From contig CP136068.1 in NCBI GenBank assembly GCA_032622095.1, forward strand, positions 118,717,509-118,781,508: 64,000 bases of DNA, written 5' to 3'. Within the stretch, counting starts at the first letter, position 1; the number at the start of each line of letters is the position of its first letter. This DNA comes from Siphonodentalium dalli (Eukaryota > Mollusca > Scaphopoda > Gadilida > Siphonodentaliidae). Shown here piece by piece: positions 58,744 through 64,000 of the stretch. Both the position numbers and the translations under genes were made by a program. The notes under the pieces were generated by a model. It made no database searches. It saw only the letters and a program-made list of their open reading frames with translations, and was not told the DNA's origin.

Positions 58744-59056
58744 TTAATATGATCTGCATGGCGCAATTTATCGACTTGAAAGACAAATCCATTTGAATTT
58801 GTCGTACCCCGTGTTACTGCATGAGTGTGGTCATGCTAAGCCGGTCATGTCGATATAATATATGTATGTGGCGAGGGATTTTACGGCGTGGGTATATATT
58901 ACAATAATTATTTTACTTCTCTGAACCTTAGCATTAGGTGCCAGCTACGTGTATCAAATCTTTGAGTGAGCTATTAGTTTTCGCGTTGTTATTTTGATGA
59001 AACAGAATGAGTGTGTCTACCAGATGACATTCAATTGACATGTCATGCCACTGGAG

Positions 59057-59439
59057 ATGCGAAATTATTGCGTTAAAATATTATCATTGGTTTATTACCA
59101 CAAATGGAATTCATCTCATCTCACTTTGCAGGGAGGATTTTGATACACTATAATATATATAGGAACAGCTTGCTAAAACATAACCAATGCCAACAATAAT
59201 GCATGAATTTGCCACATTTTTTCGATATATGGTCGAATTACAGTAAGCAATATATCATCCCTCCCTTCCTATTGTACAGGGGCGGGTTATATATAGCGGA
59301 GGAGCCAAAATATGCATATTTTCACACCCCTCTTGATAAACCACAACAATAATCGAAAAGAAATAGCAGAGACGTCCAAAAATGTATTTCCCTCTATACA
59401 TGCTGAATGACTGACATTTGAAATCAAAGATGGCTGCTG
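59057..59439. other. No gene recognised
   Basis: AT-rich non-coding sequence right of the duplication. Confidence 0.3.
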
Positions 59440-59835
59440 GTGGCCATGTTTGTTTTAAATGAATTCGGGGGGGGGGGTGTAGGCTCCAATCTAGAGGTCA
59501 CTTCGAAAATCCATATGAAGTTTGGTGATGATTGGATGAGAAATGTGACATGTAAGGTGTGCTAAAGGATTTGATCATACAAAGAGTAAACTCCAAGCCA
59601 TTTTTTAAACAAAATTGGGACAAGATGGTAGCCACCCACCGAGAGGTCACACCGAAGATCCATTAATGTTGGTGATGATCGGATGAGGGATAAGCCCTAC
59701 AGGGTGTGTTAAAGGATTTAGTGATGCAAAGAGTAAAATCCAAGCCAGCGGCCATATTTTTCATAAAAAATAATTCAAATTTGACAGCTCCCATCTAGAG
59801 GTGATCCTAGACCCATATACCGAATATCGTTGAAA
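59440..59835. repeat. Diverged tandem repeat of about 125-190 bp
   Basis: Blocks of ATCTAGAGGTCAC..GAA.ATCCAT, TTGGTGATGATTGGATGAG, TTAAAGGATTT..T and CAAAGAGTAAANTCCAAGCC recur two to three times (about 59490, 59640, 59795). A run of nine G lies at about 59466. Non-coding. Confidence 0.7.
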
Positions 59836-60428
59836 TCGTTAAGTTTGTTTTAACACCTTTGTTTTATTTTATTATGGTTTTTAATAATTTGTATTTGAAG
59901 AGTTCAGTGAAGAGTTACATTTATTTGAAGAATCTATTATTGTGTTGTGTTTTCATTTATATCAGGTTGAATAAATGATTTTTAATAGAACTATTTAAGT
60001 CTGAGCCTTTCCATGTCAATGTGCATTGGTAGATCCTTGATGAAAACATTTAGCAAGCTGACATTTGTATTACCCCTTGATGTCATCCCTCATTATTTAC
60101 TGATGGTGAACTCAAACCCCTACCAAGAATAAAGTACATACGTATTACATAATAGAATAGAGGCATTCTTAAAACCTTTTGTCCCATTATTTTAAAGAAA
60201 AATGACTCTATGAAAAAATTTACAGGGCCAGGGAAAAATGCGTAAGCCGGGCTCCTGAACCCACCCCGCCTTGTGTTCGGAAAAAATGTGAATACCCCCC
60301 CCCCCCCCGGTATAAAGAGGTTTAAACATCCCCTGTAAAGAAAAAAAACTTACTGGACGACTGACCGGCATTGAGCAATTTAAAGGTGCACAATCCGATT
60401 CGACGGTGCCCATATTATATAACAATAA
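59836..60428. other. No gene recognised; poly-C run
   Basis: A run of about 14 C lies near 60295-60309. Nothing else supported. Confidence 0.3.
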
Positions 60429-60760
60429 CAACATTTATGAAATGCCGCTTCAATTATCAGAATCGATTAATTGTCAACAAAAATAATTCTAACCACTGTC
60501 AACTATAGTGTAAAATTGGCCAAAAAGTGTTATGTATCAAAATTTTATGCAACGCAATTTGATATCGAGAGTATATCGGTCGGTATTCTTCGAATATGTT
60601 CAGGCCGCCAAATATTCGAAGTGGTGAATAATAACATATTTCAAAACTCGAAATTTGATAACTCTGGGCTTTGATGGGTTGATTCCTCGACTCAAATCTA
60701 ATATTTGTTACCCACGAAGCCAACGAAATAGTAATTTGGGGGCGATAAATCGGATTATGT
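60429..60760 (+). repeat. Dispersed 0.3-kb repeat, copy 3
   Basis: Same blocks as 53005-53330. The frame giving PRLKSNICYPRSQRNSNLGA is open here. Confidence 0.8.
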
Positions 60761-60771
60761 ATTTTAATGTG

Positions 60772-60927
60772 ACATCTTATATATGCGAGTTCCCCATAGG
60801 GAGCCTCGCATATATAAGCGAATACATTGGTCTAACAATCTTTACCTTGACCATGTAGGCTAGAGCATTCTCTTATATATGTGATGCTCCCTATGGTAGA
60901 CTGGCATATATAAGAGAATGCACTGGT
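60772..60927. repeat. Double-hairpin element, copy 3
   Basis: Hairpin 1 (60772-60830) has TCTTATATATGCGAG and its inverse. The spacer is TCTAACAATCTTTACCTTGA plus a few bases. Hairpin 2 (60858-60927) has GCATTCTCTTATATATG and its inverse. The right flank GGTACAGGATCTTTAAT is the inverse of the left flank of copy 1. Confidence 0.85.
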
Positions 60928-62291
60928 ACAGGATCTTTAATCAATTTAACCGCAGCTCAGGCCATGAAAGGGTTAATTAACAGTTGCCGCGTCTAGACAC
61001 ACGCGGCGCGCCCGCAGATGGCAATATAGACCCTTATCTGCCACCACCAGCTTACAACGTGTCAATTCCCACAAATATGTGGCACACAATAGCGAAAAGT
61101 CCGTCTATCTTGGATGCAGTTCGGCTATTTATATGGCTATTCTTGTGTCAATTCCGACTGTCATCAGGTCAGTATTTAACCAGAGTCTTAACAATTTCGC
61201 ACCTCCATATACTGATATATTCGAGCAATGTAAATCTTATCACTTCCAATGGCACCGGAACCAACCGAGGGTAAGGGGCACAAACTAAAAAAGGAAATTT
61301 TTTAGTCCGGGGATATTTAACTCTATAATACAATCATATACACAACATTTTGGGACTCAAACATTTTCTTTCCTATTCATAGTATATAATTCATAGAAAA
61401 AATAATGTTCTAGTGCCAGAAGCTCAGGGTCCGCGCTGGACCGAAATTTACTTATAAATATACTTTGCCAATAATTTGCCAAACGAAAATCTTTTTGCCA
61501 AATTCTATTAGAAGTTGCCAAATGTTATCCCTGATAGTATCATTTTCTGCAACCTTGATTGAGTTCTATGTTTTGACACTCGCGGATTGAACGACGTTTG
61601 TTATCGATAGGAACGCAGTTAGTTAATAATTATACTCACATCTCATATACATTGGCAGAGGGCAAGAGGGACAACATCTGTATATTTGTCTGCCTCTCCG
61701 TAGCTATCTCTCCCTCAAACAACGCAATATGTAAACATTCCAATTACGCCCTCCTACGGTGTATATTGATAAGCCTATTTCGCCTTGTCGTGTGAGGTGG
61801 TGGAGTAAATGTGATTAAAACGTACTCGGTATATTGCGTACTTGTTTTATTGTGGGGCTAACAAGTGGGAGAATACCATCAATGTCATCGCATAACAAGT
61901 GAGGGGGTATATGCATAAGGTCTACATTATTGTCGATTAGCTCCATTGATAAGGCTTCCCATTCGAATTGTCTATGTCGGGTAGTTAAAATAAGTGTTAT
62001 TCGTGGTGTCATCAGCTTTTTTTTTATCAACGGCATTGGTTTGTCAATGCAATGGGCGTTGCATGTTAACCGATGAACCTTTCAAACAATTGTAACGTTT
62101 GCGCCCTTTGTGAGCACATTTCATACGTGACGCATGGTGTGTGAATATTTCATAATTATCATAACTTTAGTTTAGCACGTCCGATTTTTAAAATGTGTTC
62201 ACATGCGTCATCACCAATCACACACACCATACACACATACGAAAACAAAAGAATTCTAAAGCTCCAATATATTGTATATATGCCTAATAAT
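60928..62291. other. No confident gene; one exon-like segment
   Basis: 60984-61168 (+) lies between a TTAATTAACAG acceptor-like site and a TCATCAG|GTCAGT donor-like site and is open (PRLDTRGAPADGNIDPYLPP, then AYNVSIPTNMW and FIWLFLCQF). No family is recognised and there is no partner exon, so it is not called as a gene. A GTTTGTCAATGCAATGGGCG-type stretch and other short ORFs are unremarkable. Confidence 0.3.
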
Positions 62292-62375
62292 ATGATCTTG
62301 AGGGCGTTACCATTTCTGACTATGGTTTTCTTGTTATTCATTGCTTACGAATTTAGTCGGGATCCCGCATTCAAT
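62292..62375 (+). CDS. Candidate signal-peptide exon upstream of the Kazal exon
   Basis: A true ATG at 62292 begins MILRALPFLTMVFLLFIAYE, a plausible signal peptide or signal anchor, and the frame stays open to 62468. A GT at 62376 follows AAT but in a phase that does not fit the next exon. The phase that fits (cut after 62355) has a poor donor. A palindrome at 62396-62587 sits between this ORF and the Kazal exon and may have disrupted it. The start is duplicated at 50813. Secretion would be expected for a Kazal inhibitor, but linkage is speculative. Confidence 0.25.
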
Positions 62376-62395
62376 GTACGCCTCGTCACTAAGTC

Positions 62396-62587
62396 GTGGC
62401 CATATTGGATCCATCCAGCCCGCGTTCCGTTCCGTTTTTTAGTGCCACAGGTCAAAGTTTTGGAGTAGCATTCCATATGTGAAATTCATGGATATTCAAA
62501 AGCTCCGTATATAAGGAATGCTACTCCAGAACTTTGACCTGCAATGCTAAAAAAAAACGGAACGGGGTGGATGGATCCAATATGGCC
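62396..62587. mobile_element. Palindromic MITE-like element, about 72-bp arms
   Basis: GGCCATATTGGATCCATCCA at the left is inverted at the right. Pairing includes CCGTTCCGTTTTT, GGTCAAAGTT and TGGAGTAGCATTCC, with a loop of about 40 bases. It lies 33 bases upstream of the Kazal exon. Confidence 0.85.
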
Positions 62588-62620
62588 GCGACTCAACGTA
62601 TTTCTCCATTATGTTCACAG

Positions 62621-62774
62621 TTGTTTCCGACGAAAGGCATGCCAATAATAGAGTTGCCTCGCTTGATTTGGCCACGACGTGCGCCAAATTAACAGCTGTT
62701 GGATGTACAGGCTACGTCCATACTCTGGCGGACGAAATAGTGTGCGGGACAGATGGCAGAATGTACAACAACTT
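62621..62774 (+). CDS. Kazal-type serine protease inhibitor exon
   Basis: Open exon between a CCATTATGTTCACAG acceptor (ending 62620) and a CTT|GTGAGT donor (62775). It begins and ends with two bases of split codons: TT at the start and TT at the end, with 50 full codons between. The peptide reads VSDERHANNRV, then CAKLTAVGC, TGYVHTLADEI and VCGTDGRMYNN. VCGTDGxxYNN is the core of Kazal domains, which present a reactive-site loop to serine proteases and are usually secreted; the next residue but one should be Cys in the following exon. Spacing is C-x7-C-x12-C, with a longer C2-C3 segment than the usual x7, so it is an atypical or diverged domain. The next exon is not visible; MITE copy D begins about 14 bases after the donor, and the window ends soon after it. 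Confidence 0.7.
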
Positions 62775-62788
62775 GTGAGTAGATATTG

Positions 62789-63924
62789 TGGCCTATCGTA
62801 AATTTTCGAACCCCCAACTCACATTTATAAAATATATGCCATATTATATACCATTTGAAAGAGGAACGTCAAAAATATGGTATTATCAACTTATCCGGTG
62901 TAATGAACTGTGAACATGTTTTTGTTGAGTTACCGACGTGTTTTTTTGCTTAAGTTTCATCTGGATTGAAGTGCAAAGTGTATTATTTTCAATGGTTGGG
63001 GAATAACTCTAAATAGTCTATCTTAAATATAGAGTTATTCCCCTTCCATTGAAATACATTTTAGTTTGAATTATGTTGCGTTCAGGGAGCCATAACTTGG
63101 GAAATATTTCTATGATTATAGCTGTTTTCTAGTTCTCTATGGGCATCTTCTGAGACACAGACATTTCAAATGGTGATGGATTATAGTATTTTGATCATAT
63201 GTTATGGCATAGGTAGCAGTACACGATTTCACGGGTTGTAGGGGGTCTGAAAAATAGAAAAATAAGTATCTGGGGGGCACAACAGCCAGTGTAGCCTGTG
63301 TTAACTTTGTCATTACTGGTTTGAAGGTTTAATTATTTTACAAAACTGGGAAAGTTCTCAAAAAAGTGACAAATTTGGATACGCAACAGGGTTTTCGTAT
63401 TCAGTGAAGGCCAACTCTGTGTTATTGGTTACAGGAAAATAGCCCGATTTCTCTCCCCTGGATTCTGTCATCTGGGCTCGCAAGACATTTTTTTTTAATT
63501 GATACGATAACAAATTTCAAATATTTCTCAGCTCTAACATAGCTCTACCGGGTAGAAGAAGCTTATTTACTGACATTCGCTCTATAATGGTCTGTTTTTG
63601 GGTTGAAAATGGTCAATTTTAGTCCAAAAATGGGTAAAATTGAGCGTTTTGTGTGTGCAAACCAAGGGGCATAACTCAATGACAAATTGTACGAAGAAGC
63701 TAAAGTACAGACATATGATTACACCTAAAATTTCTGTCGAAATTAAAACATGCTTGATGGGACCTATGCCAAAGATGATGGCTCAGCATTGATTTGAAGT
63801 ACAGCACCCGCCCAGGTTGTCAAAATTGCTGGAAATCGTGTATTGCTACCATAGATTGTTATTGAAACCAAAAATCAAAGCAGTATAACAAAAATAATTG
63901 GTGACTCGAAAATTAAGTGGGCCT
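62789..63924 (+). mobile_element. TTAA-family MITE, copy D, with nested insertion
   Basis: Same orientation as copy A. The left terminus is decayed (GCCTATCGTAAATTTTCGAA). The right terminus, TCGAAAATTAAGTGGGCCT, is intact and followed by TTAA at 63925-63928. One 47-bp-type unit (about 62808-62855), the GTTACCGACGTGTTT block, and the central hairpin at about 62998-63043 are present. Removing the nested element at 63213-63849 and one target copy leaves about 494 bases, close to copy A. Confidence 0.75.
63213..63849. mobile_element. 637-bp element nested in MITE copy D
   Basis: GTAGCAGTACACGATTTC at the left is the inverse, with one mismatch, of GAAATCGTGTATTGCTAC at the right. CATAG is duplicated on both sides (63208-63212 and 63850-63854), and copies A-C have a single uninterrupted CATAG-type site at that place, so the insertion is directly visible. 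There is no long ORF, so it is non-autonomous. Family not recognised. Confidence 0.85.
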
Positions 63925-64000
63925 TTAAAACCCAGCTCCTTTGTTCTACCTATTTCTCCGAGTAAGGATTTTATACTATGCTTTATACCACAAATCAACA

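Larger units (their letters stand above)
57230..59056. repeat. Segmental duplication, right copy
   Basis: Direct copy of 53866-56690 at an offset of 3364 bases at the left edge. Differences are scattered point changes, a TGAGGAATG insertion near 57460 and shortening of the central hairpin in its MITE. Confidence 0.9.

Noticed and set aside
60984-61274. Exon-like ORF with PPPAYN
   Set aside because: Splice-like sites flank 60984-61168 but there is no known family and no neighbouring exon. Kept only as a remark in the gap entry.
1-64000. tRNA, rRNA or other structural RNA genes
   Set aside because: No cloverleaf with A- and B-box motifs or rRNA core sequence was recognised by eye. A tRNAscan or Rfam run would be needed to exclude diverged copies.

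Overview
The window looks like AT-rich, repeat-dense, intron-bearing genomic DNA from a metazoan. It is most likely a lophotrochozoan such as a mollusc, because it combines GT-AG spliced exons, degraded non-LTR retrotransposons of two superfamilies, many foldback/MITE elements, and tandem blocks around AGTTATGGCCC that I associate from memory with bivalve and gastropod genomes (not tested). No bacterial operon, CRISPR array, rRNA or convincing tRNA was seen.

Host genes are sparse. The best call is the 3' end of a STING (TMEM173)-like gene on the + strand. One exon at 999-1185 carries the YATP motif of the cyclic-dinucleotide-binding domain. A phase-compatible terminal exon at 33445-33536 completes the last helix and stops without the vertebrate C-terminal tail. 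The roughly 32-kb intron between them holds most of the mobile elements in the first half of the window. Near the right edge, 62621-62774 is a well-bounded exon of a Kazal-type inhibitor. A 96-codon ORF at 52106-52396 could be a small secreted cysteine-rich protein. Three further ORFs or exon candidates are reported at low confidence.

Layout: 1.7-6.6 kb holds an inverted repeat pair enclosing a 401-bp tandem duplication. 7.1-10.1 kb (-) is a frameshifted LTR-retrotransposon-like gag with two internal tandem arrays. 11.9-12.6 kb (+) is an L1-like ORF1 remnant and 13.8-17.6 kb (-) a broken L1-like ORF2. 19-21.5 kb is a repeat cluster. 24.5-28.8 kb (+) is a jockey/CR1-type LINE broken by two insertions. 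30.5-32.2 kb has a foldback MITE and a 1.24-kb element with perfect 18-bp TIRs. 32.4-33.4 kb (-) is a LINE endonuclease remnant beside the STING terminal exon. 36-40 kb is satellite-like and hairpin repeats. 41.9-46.5 kb is a long-TIR, Foldback/MULE-like element with a 10-bp target duplication and a 5'-truncated LINE inside it. 46.7-50.1 kb holds several palindromes. 51.6-64 kb contains four copies of a TTAA-flanked MITE. Two of these carry 8-copy and 29-copy expansions of a 47-bp subterminal unit, and those two lie in the two halves of a segmental duplication.

The most unusual material is this TTAA MITE family with its growing minisatellite, the dispersed double-hairpin family with TATATAAG in every arm, the long-TIR element, and the split tail-less STING gene. 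All calls come from reading the sequence. No database search was run and start/stop precision of diverged repeats is approximate.
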